Positions 8,822 through 18,984 are shown, numbered from the stretch's first letter. The stretch is DNA of 64,000 nt from an uncultured Acetatifactor sp. (GCA_934394665.1 CAKRRS010000004.1:13729-77728); one strand, 5' to 3'. Numbers and translations: made by a program. The notes: generated from the letters alone by a model not told the origin.

Positions 8822-8932
8822 CCGTTGATTCTTGGAATGGGAAATCGGACATTCTTAAGTTTCCTAGCACAGTCTTAACATGTTTTTAACAGTTTTTTTA
8901 TATCATCTTCACAATTTCTTTATACGAAACAC

Positions 8933-9196
8933 TTACCACTTCTCATAAGGACATCTGTTGTCTTTTATGACAGCACGCAATTCGACAAAGCAGCCGCACG
9001 CTCCGCACATGCCCTCATTCAGGTAATCACAGCCTTTACAGACAGCAAGGCGGTCTTCATAGACCGCCTTATCCGCTTTGATATCCTCTTCTAATCTGTC
9101 TATGTAGGCGTACAAATTCTCCATATAGGCATTTTTGTCCATTTCCCTCAGTAAACATTTCCGACAGGGATATTTTTTGATTTCTTTTTCTTCCAT
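8933..9196 (-). CDS. Small Cys-rich protein, DUF6171-like
   Basis: An 87-residue protein with an N-terminal YPCRKCLLRE pair of cysteines, a central charged helix, and a C-terminal cluster CKGCDYLNEGMCGACGCF followed by NRCPYEKW. This pattern fits the DUF6171 family, and the cysteines probably bind zinc or an iron-sulfur cluster. Function is unknown. It starts seven bases after the GH51 stop, so it is cotranscribed with the pectin enzymes and is the last gene before the dctP promoter. Confidence 0.75.
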   Translation of the reverse strand: MEEKEIKKYPCRKCLLREMDKNAYMENLYAYIDRLEEDIKADKAVYEDRLAVCKGCDYLNEGMCGACGCFVELRAVIKDNRCPYEKW

Positions 9197-9203
9197 AATT
9201 TCT

Positions 9204-10712
9204 TTATTTCACCCGGAACATCACTACTGCACAAGCCGGCATGGTGAATGTGATCTTGCCGTTTTCTACGGTAAAGTCCTTGAATTCTTCTTCCTGCACT
9301 TTATCCGGATCGTCAAAGGTATTATAGGCATGAATGTCATTGTGGAGGATTGCCGCCGTTACCTGCTTCGGATCGCATTCTGCAAAAGAGATCTCCACTT
9401 TTTCCGCCCGGTCGATAGACAGGTTGTTCAGGGTAATGGTCAGGACACCGTCCTTGTCCACAGAAGCGGATTCCTGTAAATTGGGAACCTTGTATTTATC
9501 CTCCTCACCGATCTGTTCCACGCCGTCGATATAGCTTTCTACCAGATCTGCATCCTGATGGTATTTGTACATATGGAATACATGATAGGTCGGGGTACAC
9601 AGCATCTTCGGGCCTTCGGTCAGGATCACTGCCTGCAATACATTGATCAGCTGCGCAATATTCGCCATCTTCACACGATCACAGTGTTTGTTGAAGATAT
9701 TCAGGGAAAGTCCTGCTACCAGCGCATCTCTCATGGTACTCTGCTGATATAAAAATCCGGGATTTGTGCCGGGTTCTACGTCGAACCAGGTACCCCATTC
9801 ATCACAGATCAGGCCGATCTTCTTCTCTGGATCGTATTTATCCATGATTGTGGAATGCTTGCCGATGATCTCATCGATCTTGTATGCCTTGGCAAGTGTC
9901 TTGTACCATTCGGCATTGTCGTATTCCAGTGCGCTTCCCTTATTCTGCCAGTCATCTCCCGGTACTGTATAATAATGCAGGGAAAGTCCATCCATCAGTC
10001 CGTGCAGCCATTCCGGCGTATTTTCAAAACAGGTCTTCAATACTTCTTCTGTCCAGTAAGTATCTCCGGCATTCGCTCCGCAGCAGATCTTGAAAATCGG
10101 CTGTTTGGAATCATAATTTCTCACATAGGTCTGGTATCTGCGATACAGATTGCCGTAGTAAGAAGGTGTCATGTTGCCGCCGCATCCCCAGTTCTCGTTG
10201 CCGACACCGAAATAATCCACCTTCCATGCTTTCTCTCTGCCGTTCTTCCGGCGCAGATCCGCCATGGGAGATACGCCGTCAAAGGTCATGTACTCTACCC
10301 ATTCGGACATCTCCTGTACCGTACCGCTGCCCACATTGCCGTTGATATAAGTTTTACAGCCGATCTGCTCGCACAGTTCGAAGAACTCATGCGTACCGAA
10401 GCTGTTGTCCTCTGTCACACCGCCCCAGTGGGTATTGACCATTTTCTTGCGGTTCTCCTTCGGTCCGATACCGTCCTTCCAGTGATACTCATCCGCAAAG
10501 CATCCGCCCGGCCAGCGTAATACCGGAAGCTTCATCTCTTTTAAAGCTGCCACGACATCATTACGCATACCCTTGGTATTGGGGATCTCGGAATCCTCTC
10601 CCACATACAGGCCTTCATAGATACATCTTCCCAGATGCTCTGAAAAGTTGCCGTAAAGTTCCGGATTGATGTGTCCCTTTTTGTTCTTCTCGTTGATATA
10701 TAGTTTTGCCAT
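9204..10712 (-). CDS. abfA: Alpha-L-arabinofuranosidase, GH51
   Basis: A 502-residue GH51 enzyme, the family's usual length. The catalytic acid/base is Glu 173 in VGNENW and the nucleophile is Glu 305 in LICDEWGTW. The conserved [20 protein letters not shown] strand lies near 64-83, and a C-terminal beta-sandwich follows the barrel. It removes terminal alpha-L-arabinofuranose from arabinan or arabinogalacto-oligosaccharides, such as rhamnogalacturonan-I side chains. There is no signal peptide, so it acts in the cytoplasm on imported oligosaccharides. It is the fifth enzyme of the operon that begins with GH105. Confidence 0.95.
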   Translation of the reverse strand: MAKLYINEKNKKGHINPELYGNFSEHLGRCIYEGLYVGEDSEIPNTKGMRNDVVAALKEMKLPVLRWPGGCFADEYHWKDGIGPKENRKKMVNTHWGGVTEDNSFGTHEFFELCEQIGCKTYINGNVGSGTVQEMSEWVEYMTFDGVSPMADLRRKNGREKAWKVDYFGVGNENWGCGGNMTPSYYGNLYRRYQTYVRNYDSKQPIFKICCGANAGDTYWTEEVLKTCFENTPEWLHGLMDGLSLHYYTVPGDDWQNKGSALEYDNAEWYKTLAKAYKIDEIIGKHSTIMDKYDPEKKIGLICDEWGTWFDVEPGTNPGFLYQQSTMRDALVAGLSLNIFNKHCDRVKMANIAQLINVLQAVILTEGPKMLCTPTYHVFHMYKYHQDADLVESYIDGVEQIGEEDKYKVPNLQESASVDKDGVLTITLNNLSIDRAEKVEISFAECDPKQVTAAILHNDIHAYNTFDDPDKVQEEEFKDFTVENGKITFTMPACAVVMFRVK

Positions 10713-10856
10713 ATTCTCCCTTTCCGCAGCACCTCATGTCTCACCATGCTGCTGTCATACCCTTTTATTATGCATGTCTTTCTTCCTCTGACATACGCCT
10801 TCCGATGCAGACAATTGCTTCCACCCCGGATTATGTGATCTGCTGTTTCCTGCCAA

Positions 10857-12167
10857 TCATTGAAATCCTTTGACTTCGTGCCAGTTCTCCGCAGGCTCCG
10901 TACTTTTTTCCACAACTACATTCTCACAGATTATATTTTTCACCTTATCGTCAGAATAGTTATTGATCCGCGCCGTGATCTGCAGATTCTCAAATGTAAA
11001 ATCAGATAAAAGATACTGGCTCTCATCCGGCAATACATCGAAGAAAGTATCACAGACACAATTACAATTCTTCATGGTAATATGCTCCGCATAAGACAGC
11101 GGTCTGTCCTTCCGGTCTTTCAGGTCAAAGAACTGTGTCCATGGATAAATCTTAATAAACTCCTTAACTCTTCCCTCTATCTCTTCCACCGTGATATATT
11201 CATAATGCTGCGGTGTATCCGGCCGCATCTTCAGCCACAAAAGCCTTGCCGCACCCAGGATTTTGATTCTCCGCATGATAATATTCCGGTTATGTACAGA
11301 TTCCGATCCGCAGGTCAGGCATCCGTGGCAGAAACCATAGACGCAGTCCTCCACCAGAATCCTCTCGTTGGAACCGTTCTCCGGCTGTGTATCTGCCCAG
11401 GGACCTTTTCCGCCCTTCAATACCACGGAATCATCATTCACTTCCATGTAACAGCCTTTCACCAAGACATCCGTGCAGACATCAATGTCGATGGCATCCG
11501 TACTGGGAGCCGCTACCGGCTCTGCCGGGGAATAAATGTGACAATTTAAATATTTCACATGATCACACTTATAAATATGCGTGGTCCAAAAATGAGAATT
11601 CTGTAAGTGCAATCCGGCGATCAATACATTTTTACAATTTGACAGATATACAAGCCGGGGTCTTTGTTCCTCCTTGTTACCTCCGCCGCCCCATTTCCAG
11701 CGGAGCCAGCATGCTTTCCATGCCCGCAGTCCGTTGCCGTCAATCGTTCCCGGGCCGCACATAGTGAAACCGTCCACGCCGTCCGCATTAATCAGTGCGG
11801 TAAAATACAGGCAGGTCTCACCTTCGATTCTGGTCTCCTTCAGATCATAATCCGAGATATCATCACTGCCCTTTAAGGTCGCTCCGGCGGATACATAGAG
11901 ATTTACGCCCTGCTTGAAATAAAGTGCTCCCGTCATATAAGTTCCGGGAGGCACGACCACGACACCGCCGCCTTCTTTGGCTGCACGATCGATGACCTGC
12001 TGGATCTCTTTTGTATAAATCCTGCCGTCATCCCAGATATTGTAATCGGTCAGAACATATTGTCTGCCAAGTTCTGAAAGTTCCGGAACCTTTGTATCAT
12101 AAAACCATTCCTCGATTGGTGTCCCGTCCGGAAAATATTCCGGCTGTCTCTCCTGCTGTGTACTCAT
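10857..12167 (-). CDS. Polygalacturonase-like glycosidase, GH28
   Basis: A 436-residue right-handed beta-helix protein of family GH28. The active-site aspartates are visible as STDAIDID (about 222-229) and NDDSV (Asp 245 and 246), with the conserved His at about 281 in CHGCLTCGSESV. GH28 enzymes hydrolyse alpha-1,4-galacturonic or rhamnogalacturonan linkages. With no signal peptide and no extra domains, this is probably an exo-acting enzyme that trims imported oligogalacturonides or rhamnogalacturonan fragments in the cytoplasm. It lies between GH112 and GH51 genes in the same direction with short gaps. The precise linkage is not decidable from sequence alone. Confidence 0.92.
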   Translation of the reverse strand: MSTQQERQPEYFPDGTPIEEWFYDTKVPELSELGRQYVLTDYNIWDDGRIYTKEIQQVIDRAAKEGGGVVVVPPGTYMTGALYFKQGVNLYVSAGATLKGSDDISDYDLKETRIEGETCLYFTALINADGVDGFTMCGPGTIDGNGLRAWKACWLRWKWGGGGNKEEQRPRLVYLSNCKNVLIAGLHLQNSHFWTTHIYKCDHVKYLNCHIYSPAEPVAAPSTDAIDIDVCTDVLVKGCYMEVNDDSVVLKGGKGPWADTQPENGSNERILVEDCVYGFCHGCLTCGSESVHNRNIIMRRIKILGAARLLWLKMRPDTPQHYEYITVEEIEGRVKEFIKIYPWTQFFDLKDRKDRPLSYAEHITMKNCNCVCDTFFDVLPDESQYLLSDFTFENLQITARINNYSDDKVKNIICENVVVEKSTEPAENWHEVKGFQ

Positions 12168-12201
12168 AGTGATCCTCTCTTCTGCAATTTATTTCACTTG
12201 C

Positions 12202-14352
12202 CTATTTTACCTCAAGGAATGTGGTATTATAAGGAGCGATTGTCACCGTGCGGCTGCCGTTTTCCGTTAGGATCGTAGTCGTCTGTTCGGTGTCACTGTT
12301 ATTGATGACTACCAGTTTTCCGCTCTCCGGATAGTAAGCACATTCCGTATAGAGATTGTCTGTCATGTAGATGCCGGTGGTTTCCTCTCCGCCGGCGAAG
12401 CGGATCAGCTGATACAGCATTCTGGTATTGGGCAGATTCACCTGGAACGAAGACATATAGATTCCCAGTCCTTTGCCGAACCGGTTCACCGTCACTTGCG
12501 GCTTTTCACCGTCTGCCATGAGTACCTGTGCCCTGCCGTCTGTCAGATAACGGTTCTCCTTCGCTTCCACACCCGCCCCGTCAGGGATCAGATGTCCCGG
12601 ATCTTCTGCTGTAAACGCCCATTTTCCGTGACATACCCTCGCACCGGTATCCTCATCAATTCCCAGTACATGTGCCATACGGAAATACGTATCATAGCCC
12701 TCTACTGCGGAAGGTTCATTCACGCCGATAAAACAGCCGCCTTCATGTACCCACTTTGTAAGTTTTGTGACAAGTTCATCATCCTTCCAGGCATCTCCGC
12801 CGCTCCATGCGCTTCCGGCTCTTCCGGCATTGATCACAACATCTACGTCCTTCAGTATACCATTTTTTATATCCTCAAAGGAAATAAATTTTACATCCAC
12901 GGGAAGTCCGGATAATGCTTCGTTGATATGAATCAAATCATGCATATAGGTCTCATGGAAATGTCCGGACAAGGTCCAGGAACGGAGTGCTCCCCAATAG
13001 TGTAATACGGCTACACGGGTCCCTATCCGGTAAGGTTCCCCCACATCATGGAACGAACGGATCAGGCGGAATTCGTCTGCCACCTTTTCGATATAATCAC
13101 AAAAGTCAGGAAATCCTTCCACCAGATGCAGATATCCGCCGAGACCGATCCGGTCGATCTTTGCTCTCAGCAATGCCCGTCGCACACTGTTCCAGTATTT
13201 TTTCGCATCCAACGTAGGGTTGCCGCCTTCCATAAAGGTCGGTGCACCGCCCAGTCCCACAGGGAACAGATAAGGATGCAGCCGCAGCTCATGTACCGGT
13301 ACGGATGCACCTGCACATAATCTCGCTTCATAACCGGAGAAAACACATTTGATCAGTCCGTCAAAACCGAACTCTTTAAATCTTCCATTATAAGGCTCTA
13401 CCCCTACCCAGCTGTCATCATAGAAGACATACGCCTTTTTACCGTAGGAATGCACCATATCGATCAGCTTTTTGCCGAAGGAAATGACAAAATCGTTGAT
13501 AAACGCCATCCAGTCCGCTTTTTTCCGGTTGCCGGGCATATGCGTCACATGTAGCTGTCCTTTATTGATAAAATCTTCTGCCGTCATGGCATAGCCGTAT
13601 TCTTCTTCAAATTCCCGCAAAGCCGGTACGCTCACCGTAAAATCATAAGAGCCCCAGTCGGAGAACAGATTCCTGTTTCTCTCACTGCTTCCCCAGATCC
13701 ATACGAAATTATAGAACATGGAAGTGAAACGCACTACTGTAGTATCCGGATGCGTCTCGCACCAGTTTTTCATCCAGCCGAGCAGATATTCCTGCGTCTC
13801 GGGATATCTGGGATCGATCTGCATCAGATGCTCCTTATCCCAGTTGTTCGTCGTATGGTTATACATGGAAATCTCTTCCCAGATACGATAGGCTAAGAAG
13901 CTTACGGTATATTTGTGAAACGGTGTCACTCCGTGCAAAGTTACCGTACCATGTTCCTTATCATAATTCCAACGCGCACTGTCTATCAGTGTATTCGTTG
14001 TTCTGTCGTACACTTCCCAATAAATAAATGCCTCTGCGCTGTCATTCACACGGAACTGCTCTGCAAAAAAGCTGTCCATCAGACCGATGGTCACCGTGTC
14101 GCTCTCTGCCACTTGGGGAGGCGTACAGAGGAACGTCTGCTGCAGCTTATCCTGATTCTCCTTTGCCCAGGCATTATGATCCCTGATAATGCAGATTGTG
14201 GAATAGATGCCGTAACCGGCATGTGTGATCTCATCGGAAAGAACGGTTCCGTCACTGTCCCGGATCACATCTGCACCCCATTTTTCTGCCATTTTCAATG
14301 TCAGTTTCTCGTATCCCGATTCTCCGGGTAAGGTAAAACCGCCTTTTCCCAT
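12202..14352 (-). CDS. GH112 phosphorylase, probably beta-1,4-D-galactosyl-L-rhamnose phosphorylase
   Basis: A 716-residue protein of family GH112, the family of galacto-N-biose/lacto-N-biose phosphorylases. The N-terminal start KWGADVIRDSDGT and the barrel segment YVFYDDSWVGVEPY are typical; Asp 313 is the expected proton donor. GH112 enzymes cleave a beta-galactosyl link with phosphate to give galactose 1-phosphate, saving ATP. Known activities include galacto-N-biose and galactosyl-rhamnose phosphorolysis; the latter was described in Clostridium phytofermentans. Because this operon is built for rhamnogalacturonan-I, galactosyl-rhamnose from its galactan branch points is the likely substrate. 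That specificity is inferred from context, while the family call is firm. There is no signal peptide, so it is cytoplasmic. Confidence 0.9.
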   Translation of the reverse strand: MGKGGFTLPGESGYEKLTLKMAEKWGADVIRDSDGTVLSDEITHAGYGIYSTICIIRDHNAWAKENQDKLQQTFLCTPPQVAESDTVTIGLMDSFFAEQFRVNDSAEAFIYWEVYDRTTNTLIDSARWNYDKEHGTVTLHGVTPFHKYTVSFLAYRIWEEISMYNHTTNNWDKEHLMQIDPRYPETQEYLLGWMKNWCETHPDTTVVRFTSMFYNFVWIWGSSERNRNLFSDWGSYDFTVSVPALREFEEEYGYAMTAEDFINKGQLHVTHMPGNRKKADWMAFINDFVISFGKKLIDMVHSYGKKAYVFYDDSWVGVEPYNGRFKEFGFDGLIKCVFSGYEARLCAGASVPVHELRLHPYLFPVGLGGAPTFMEGGNPTLDAKKYWNSVRRALLRAKIDRIGLGGYLHLVEGFPDFCDYIEKVADEFRLIRSFHDVGEPYRIGTRVAVLHYWGALRSWTLSGHFHETYMHDLIHINEALSGLPVDVKFISFEDIKNGILKDVDVVINAGRAGSAWSGGDAWKDDELVTKLTKWVHEGGCFIGVNEPSAVEGYDTYFRMAHVLGIDEDTGARVCHGKWAFTAEDPGHLIPDGAGVEAKENRYLTDGRAQVLMADGEKPQVTVNRFGKGLGIYMSSFQVNLPNTRMLYQLIRFAGGEETTGIYMTDNLYTECAYYPESGKLVVINNSDTEQTTTILTENGSRTVTIAPYNTTFLEVK

Positions 14353-14446
14353 TACGAGTTCCTCCTCATATTTCCTTTATTGTCTATCACTTTTTTCGCT
14401 GCTTCTGCCAAGATACCCACTTTTGCTCATTTGTTGCTTAATGTTC

Positions 14447-15859
14447 TTACAGCAGCTCCTCTTTCAGGCACAATCTTACAACTCTCTCCAGCTGTTCCGC
14501 TTCGGATAACAATACCTGATTGCCCTGCGGATCCGGAATGTCTTTATACAGTCTCGGTTTTTTCGGAACGATATTTTCCTCCGTGGGGATCCATGCTCCG
14601 AATCCGTCCGTCACGCACTCCGCGAGCATCCGATAAACTCTCTCACTGTGATTCGTGCAGACTCTGCGGATCTCTTCCGCGACATAGCCTGCCATCTGAT
14701 AAGCCCCGAAATCATTCGTATGTGTATAATCCCCCGGAAAAAAAATCGGTTTTGCATCCTGCAATCCTTTTTCCAGTACATATTCCATACTGTGTTTATG
14801 CAAATCCAGTACCGGGATACCATATTTTTCTCCCAGTTCCTTGCACACTGCTGCGAACTCGGAAAGCAGATCCAGATACGTCCGGTCTCTGAGTCTCCAG
14901 GTGTTCCTTGCAATCGGTGTCACCAGGACGGGATACGCACCCTTGGCCTGTGTCTCCTTGATATAACGGCTTAAGTTCGCCTGATAGCCGCCTTTTGCCT
15001 GAAGCTCCGGAAGCTTTTGATCGTTATGACCGAACTGGAAAAAGATATAATCTCCGGGTCTGGTGTACTGCTCAATCACAGCATAATGTCCCTCCTTGCG
15101 GAAGGTATCCGTGGTAAGTCCCGAATGCGCATGGTTCGACACTGCCAGTCTGGTATTCAGGAAAGCGGAAAGCATCTGTCCCCAGCCGCAATAACAGGTT
15201 CCGGGATAATACGGATAATCCCCCGGCTGATCCGTCACTGTGGAATCCCCTGCCAGATAAACGGTCGGACAATTCATCTCTTCCACTGTAAGACCTGTAA
15301 TCCGGGGTTTGTCTGCGAGAATTGTCAGATCTACGGTCGTATCCACAAAGATATGTGTCTGACCGGACGGTACAATATCACAGACATTGGTCGTCATGGT
15401 ATACGTAAACTCACCCGTCCCCACATTACCGTGGAATCCGAGACGCCTTCTGCCGGTAAATATCAATACCTCTCCCATGGGTTCTTCGGAAGAGATTTTG
15501 ATTGTCAGCTTGTAATTCCCCTGTCTGGGCACATTTACCTTGAAGATCAGCGGAATCCTTCTGGGACGCCCGGGCATCTTCTCGCCGGACTGTTCTTCCA
15601 GCTCGGTCACGATTTCCCCGGAGTCTATATAGCAGCCGTTTTCGTCTTCTCTGAGAAAAGTAATGTTCCGGTCTTTGTACCAATACATCGTATCAAAAGC
15701 CGAATTCAGTTCCGGAATCTTCAAAGCTTCCTGTTCTCTTCTGTTCTGCTCGATTACAAATCCGTAGCCCCGGTCAGGCCGGTAGAGATCATCATTGCTG
15801 ATATCGATCACATTGGCCGTATCGGAATCTTTTCCAAACAGAAAATTTCTGCGAAACAT
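14447..15859 (-). CDS. Rhamnogalacturonan acetylesterase-like SGNH esterase, CE12
   Basis: A 470-residue protein. About residues 30-195 look like a beta-sandwich accessory domain, and from 198 on it is an SGNH hydrolase. Block I is YLAGDSTVTD (nucleophile Ser 206), block III is FGHNDQK (near 277), and the catalytic Asp 377 and His 380 sit in PGDYTHTNDFG. This is the pattern of CE12 rhamnogalacturonan acetylesterases such as B. subtilis YesT. It removes acetyl groups from galacturonate in RG-I so that lyase products can be cut further. The start abuts the GH105 stop with no gap, so the two are translationally coupled. There is no signal peptide. Confidence 0.92.
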   Translation of the reverse strand: MFRRNFLFGKDSDTANVIDISNDDLYRPDRGYGFVIEQNRREQEALKIPELNSAFDTMYWYKDRNITFLREDENGCYIDSGEIVTELEEQSGEKMPGRPRRIPLIFKVNVPRQGNYKLTIKISSEEPMGEVLIFTGRRRLGFHGNVGTGEFTYTMTTNVCDIVPSGQTHIFVDTTVDLTILADKPRITGLTVEEMNCPTVYLAGDSTVTDQPGDYPYYPGTCYCGWGQMLSAFLNTRLAVSNHAHSGLTTDTFRKEGHYAVIEQYTRPGDYIFFQFGHNDQKLPELQAKGGYQANLSRYIKETQAKGAYPVLVTPIARNTWRLRDRTYLDLLSEFAAVCKELGEKYGIPVLDLHKHSMEYVLEKGLQDAKPIFFPGDYTHTNDFGAYQMAGYVAEEIRRVCTNHSERVYRMLAECVTDGFGAWIPTEENIVPKKPRLYKDIPDPQGNQVLLSEAEQLERVVRLCLKEELL

Positions 15860-16912
15860 CTATAACGCACCGTCCTTCTCAATCTCGTCGGATACTAACA
15901 GTGTTGCGAAAAATGATAATGCAAGTCCCTGTCCCCAGCCCTGAATATAGGCCTTCGGAATGCCGCGGTAGCCTTCTTTGTCTCTCATGACAGCAGTTCC
16001 GCCGGATACGTTCATCACTTTGCCGTCTTCGCTTACATTGGCAAGCAATCCTTTGATTGCCTTGTTGATGTATTTACTGTGTAAAGGATTGCCTCTGGTT
16101 AACATTGCTGCGGCGATTCCTGCGGATGCGGAGATTTCCTCATAAGATTCCGGATCATCCACTACGGTTCTCCACAGTCCGTTCTCCGTCTGATATACTT
16201 TCAAAGCTGCCAGCTGCTCATTCAGAGAGCCTGCGACATCAATGTATTTTGGATACAGATAGCACTGTGGCAGGATACCGCCTACCTGTGACATGGTAAA
16301 TGCCGCCCAGGCATTGGCTCTGCCCCAATAGATTCCGGACATATGGTCGCCGGCGATATTGTCATAGCCGTGATACCAGAGTCCGCTGCTGGGATTCTGC
16401 AGATACTTGATATGCCAGTAATACTGATTCAGTGCATCATCGATCAATTCCTCGTCATGCTCCATCACGCCCACACGCAGCATCAGAAACGCTGCCATGA
16501 ACAGGGTGTCACACCAGCACTGCTCCGGGAAATCATTGTTCGCGGAAACGGTATGCTGCAATACATGATCTCCGAAACGAAGTGCTTCGTTTCTCAGATA
16601 CGCAATCTTGCTCATTAAAATCTCATGATATTTTTCCTCGCCGGTTGCCTGATATAAAGTGATCAGACAATGTCCCATGGCACAGGCATTCACAGTCCAC
16701 ACTTTGGGAAGTCCCAGATCGATCAGTTCATCAATACGGTCCTTTAACAGATCCAGATACTCCTTCTTCCCCGTCTTCTCGTAAGCATCACTGATTCCGT
16801 AATATGCCACACCGCAGGGCCAGTCCCAGGTCAGATCCATGTTCATGGTCTTTTTCACGATTTTATCAATGACTTCCTCTATTTCTTTTTTGTCATACTC
16901 CAGTTTTAACAT
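15860..16912 (-). CDS. Unsaturated rhamnogalacturonyl hydrolase, GH105
   Basis: A 350-residue (alpha/alpha)6-barrel protein of family GH105, like B. subtilis YteR/YesR. The catalytic acid is Asp 135 in CWCDTLFMAAF, with the flanking aromatic and His positions of the family (SGIYWGRANAW near 214). It hydrates and removes the unsaturated uronic acid left at the non-reducing end by rhamnogalacturonan lyases, so it implies that a lyase acts upstream, probably outside the cell and elsewhere in the genome. It has a strong GGAGGAA ribosome site and is the first enzyme gene after the ABC lipoprotein. Confidence 0.95.
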   Translation of the reverse strand: MLKLEYDKKEIEEVIDKIVKKTMNMDLTWDWPCGVAYYGISDAYEKTGKKEYLDLLKDRIDELIDLGLPKVWTVNACAMGHCLITLYQATGEEKYHEILMSKIAYLRNEALRFGDHVLQHTVSANNDFPEQCWCDTLFMAAFLMLRVGVMEHDEELIDDALNQYYWHIKYLQNPSSGLWYHGYDNIAGDHMSGIYWGRANAWAAFTMSQVGGILPQCYLYPKYIDVAGSLNEQLAALKVYQTENGLWRTVVDDPESYEEISASAGIAAAMLTRGNPLHSKYINKAIKGLLANVSEDGKVMNVSGGTAVMRDKEGYRGIPKAYIQGWGQGLALSFFATLLVSDEIEKDGAL

Positions 16913-17060
16913 TTCATTTCCTCCGTTCTTGTCAGGCTTTGTCGTTTATACTCTTTTTCCGCAGCCATACTTTGGGTACATTATATGATGTCGGGGTCCA
17001 AAAACCAACTATGTCTGTCGAAAAAAAGCATAAGCTTATCCTTTTTTATATCTTTTTAAT

Positions 17061-17093
17061 ACAGCCCCCAAGCAGATCATGCCGGGGGGCTGT
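17061..17093 (-). terminator. GC-rich stem-loop after the ABC binding-protein gene
   Basis: A nine-bp stem, ACAGCCCCC with GGGGGCTGT, and a 15-base loop between the binding-protein stop and the GH105 start. On the minus strand it is followed by an A-rich stretch, not a U-run, so intrinsic termination is unlikely. It probably protects the upstream message from 3' decay, raising binding-protein levels over enzyme levels. Confidence 0.6.
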
Positions 17094-17124
17094 ATGTACT
17101 TACTTTAAAACTTTATCTTTTCAA

Positions 17125-18846
17125 TTACTGAAGTCTGGTGGTCTGACCGTTGTCCAGAGCTTCCTGTCTCTGATCGATCACTTCCTGGTAACCTGCATCC
17201 AGATACTTCTGGCTCAGTTCGTCATACAGAGCGTCGAACTGATCCTTGGAGCACATGGTCAGGTTGTCACGGTACTCGGTATACAGATCATACAGAGTCT
17301 GGTTGTACTCGGATACAGCGTCGATAGAGGTTGCGAACAGGCAGTCAGAGTTAGCCTTGCCTGCTTCGTACAGAGCAACCTGTCCGTTGTAGTTAGCCAG
17401 GATCTGATCATAGAAGTCCTGAGGCAGTCCCTGAGGGCTTACAGCCTTGATGTCCTTCTCGATAGAACCAAGAGTCTTAACTGCGGTTACTGCACACCAG
17501 TAGTCTACGTTGTTGTTGTGACCCTGCTGCTCGTCCAGACCGGTCTGATCTGCTACAGCTACGGGATCGCCATTGTCGTCATAGTTGAAGTTCACGCCTT
17601 CGATACCCCACTGCATAGTGAACAGGTTCTCGGGCTGGTTCAGCCACTCAAGGTACATCATAGCTGCCTTTACTTCATCCTCGGTAGCGTCGTTCGCAAA
17701 ACCGATCATCATACCGAAGTTGGTTCCGGGTCTGTAAGAAGCGCTGGAACCCCAGGTTGCATCCTGTGTCCAGGTGGAGGGGCTTACTGCTACTGCCAGC
17801 TTTCCATCAGGGTTAGTTTCATAGAAGGAATTCAGTACGTTCATGGTAGAAGAGATATATCCGGTCCAGGTAAATGCTTCACCGTTGATGAAGTCAGCCT
17901 CTGCCTCGGAAGCATCTCTTAAGTAGTACTCAGGGTTGTAATAACCGTCATTGTACAGTTCGTTTTCGAATTTCAGGAATCTCTTCTGCGCTTCGGTGGA
18001 CAATGCCGGGATCTGGTAGTCACCGGTAGTAGCCCATGTGGTCTCATCCTGAGGATAATCTCTGTAACCGTAGTTCTGGTCAATACCTGCGCCGCTTACT
18101 TTCTTACCGCTTAACGGATACTTGTGGCCGTTCTCAACCAGCTTTGCATACAGCTCTAACAGCTTGGTGTTGTCGCCAACGGGATACTCATCAAATCCTG
18201 CCTCTTCCAGCCAGTCCTGACGATAGAAGGTACACCATGTATAAGTGGTGTTACCGTAAGGTCTGTAACCCAGTACCAGATAATCTTCGTCAGCCAGTTT
18301 GGTGTAAGCGTCATTGCCGTGCTCTACCATGGTCTCCCAGTAGGTGGGAGCGATCTGCTTGAACTGCTCTACATCATAGGTCTGCAGATATCCGTCTGCC
18401 TGCCAGGTAGCAAGCTTGTCATAGTCATATTCCATGCAGATAGTAGGAAGGCTCTGGCTTGCTGCCAGCATTGCGTAATCGGTCATAACATCGCTACGGG
18501 TAATTCCTACATATTCCACTGTGATGTTGTACTTGTCTCCGAAGTTCTCCTGTACCCATTTGGTCCAATAGTTGTTTTCTACATCGGAGCAGCCGTTTCC
18601 TGAAGATCCACGGTCATATACGGGAATCTGCAGTGTAACATTGTCTGCGAAAGGCTCCCAGCCGTCAATACCTGCTACTGCATCTGAAGCTGCTGCCTCT
18701 GTGCTTGCTGCGGTACTTGCTACCGCAGTATCCTTTGTGGAAGCATCTGCGCCGGCATCGCTGCTGCCGCATCCGGTCAGAGTGCTCATAGCCATAGCAC
18801 CTACAAGTGCTGTTGCCATTACTTTGTGAAGAGTATTCTTCTTCAT
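17125..18846 (-). CDS. ABC transporter solute-binding lipoprotein for oligosaccharides
   Basis: A 573-residue lipoprotein with a signal peptide and lipobox LTGC (lipidated Cys 26), a short Ser/Ala-rich linker, and a large two-lobed binding domain rich in Trp and Tyr. Length and motifs fit the LplA/YtcQ-type family 1 binding proteins, which commonly serve importers of rhamnogalacturonan or other plant oligosaccharides. The two permease genes lie just upstream and the GH105 gene downstream, so its cargo is likely an unsaturated RG-I oligosaccharide. Hairpins on both sides of the gene suggest higher expression than its partners. Confidence 0.92.
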   Translation of the reverse strand: MKKNTLHKVMATALVGAMAMSTLTGCGSSDAGADASTKDTAVASTAASTEAAASDAVAGIDGWEPFADNVTLQIPVYDRGSSGNGCSDVENNYWTKWVQENFGDKYNITVEYVGITRSDVMTDYAMLAASQSLPTICMEYDYDKLATWQADGYLQTYDVEQFKQIAPTYWETMVEHGNDAYTKLADEDYLVLGYRPYGNTTYTWCTFYRQDWLEEAGFDEYPVGDNTKLLELYAKLVENGHKYPLSGKKVSGAGIDQNYGYRDYPQDETTWATTGDYQIPALSTEAQKRFLKFENELYNDGYYNPEYYLRDASEAEADFINGEAFTWTGYISSTMNVLNSFYETNPDGKLAVAVSPSTWTQDATWGSSASYRPGTNFGMMIGFANDATEDEVKAAMMYLEWLNQPENLFTMQWGIEGVNFNYDDNGDPVAVADQTGLDEQQGHNNNVDYWCAVTAVKTLGSIEKDIKAVSPQGLPQDFYDQILANYNGQVALYEAGKANSDCLFATSIDAVSEYNQTLYDLYTEYRDNLTMCSKDQFDALYDELSQKYLDAGYQEVIDQRQEALDNGQTTRLQ

Positions 18847-18941
18847 AAATCAATCCTCCTTGTTCTTTCCGAAGGAATTCTCCGTTTCCGCCATGGAAAG
18901 GATTTCCCCTCTTAAATATACATAGTTTTATGTGTACCCCG

Positions 18942-18956
18942 GAGACCCGGGAAAAC
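18942..18956 (-). other. Small intercistronic hairpin before the binding-protein gene
   Basis: A five-bp GC stem with a short loop (CCCGG and CCGGG on the minus strand) between the permease stop and the lipoprotein start. It may affect message processing; there is no U-run. Confidence 0.35.
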
Positions 18957-18984
18957 ATACAATGGTAACTTGTGTTTTAGTAGC

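Noticed and set aside
16939-17922. A 327-codon plus-strand frame opposite the ABC lipoprotein gene
   Set aside because: It is a mirror of the real gene, without a ribosome site or family match.
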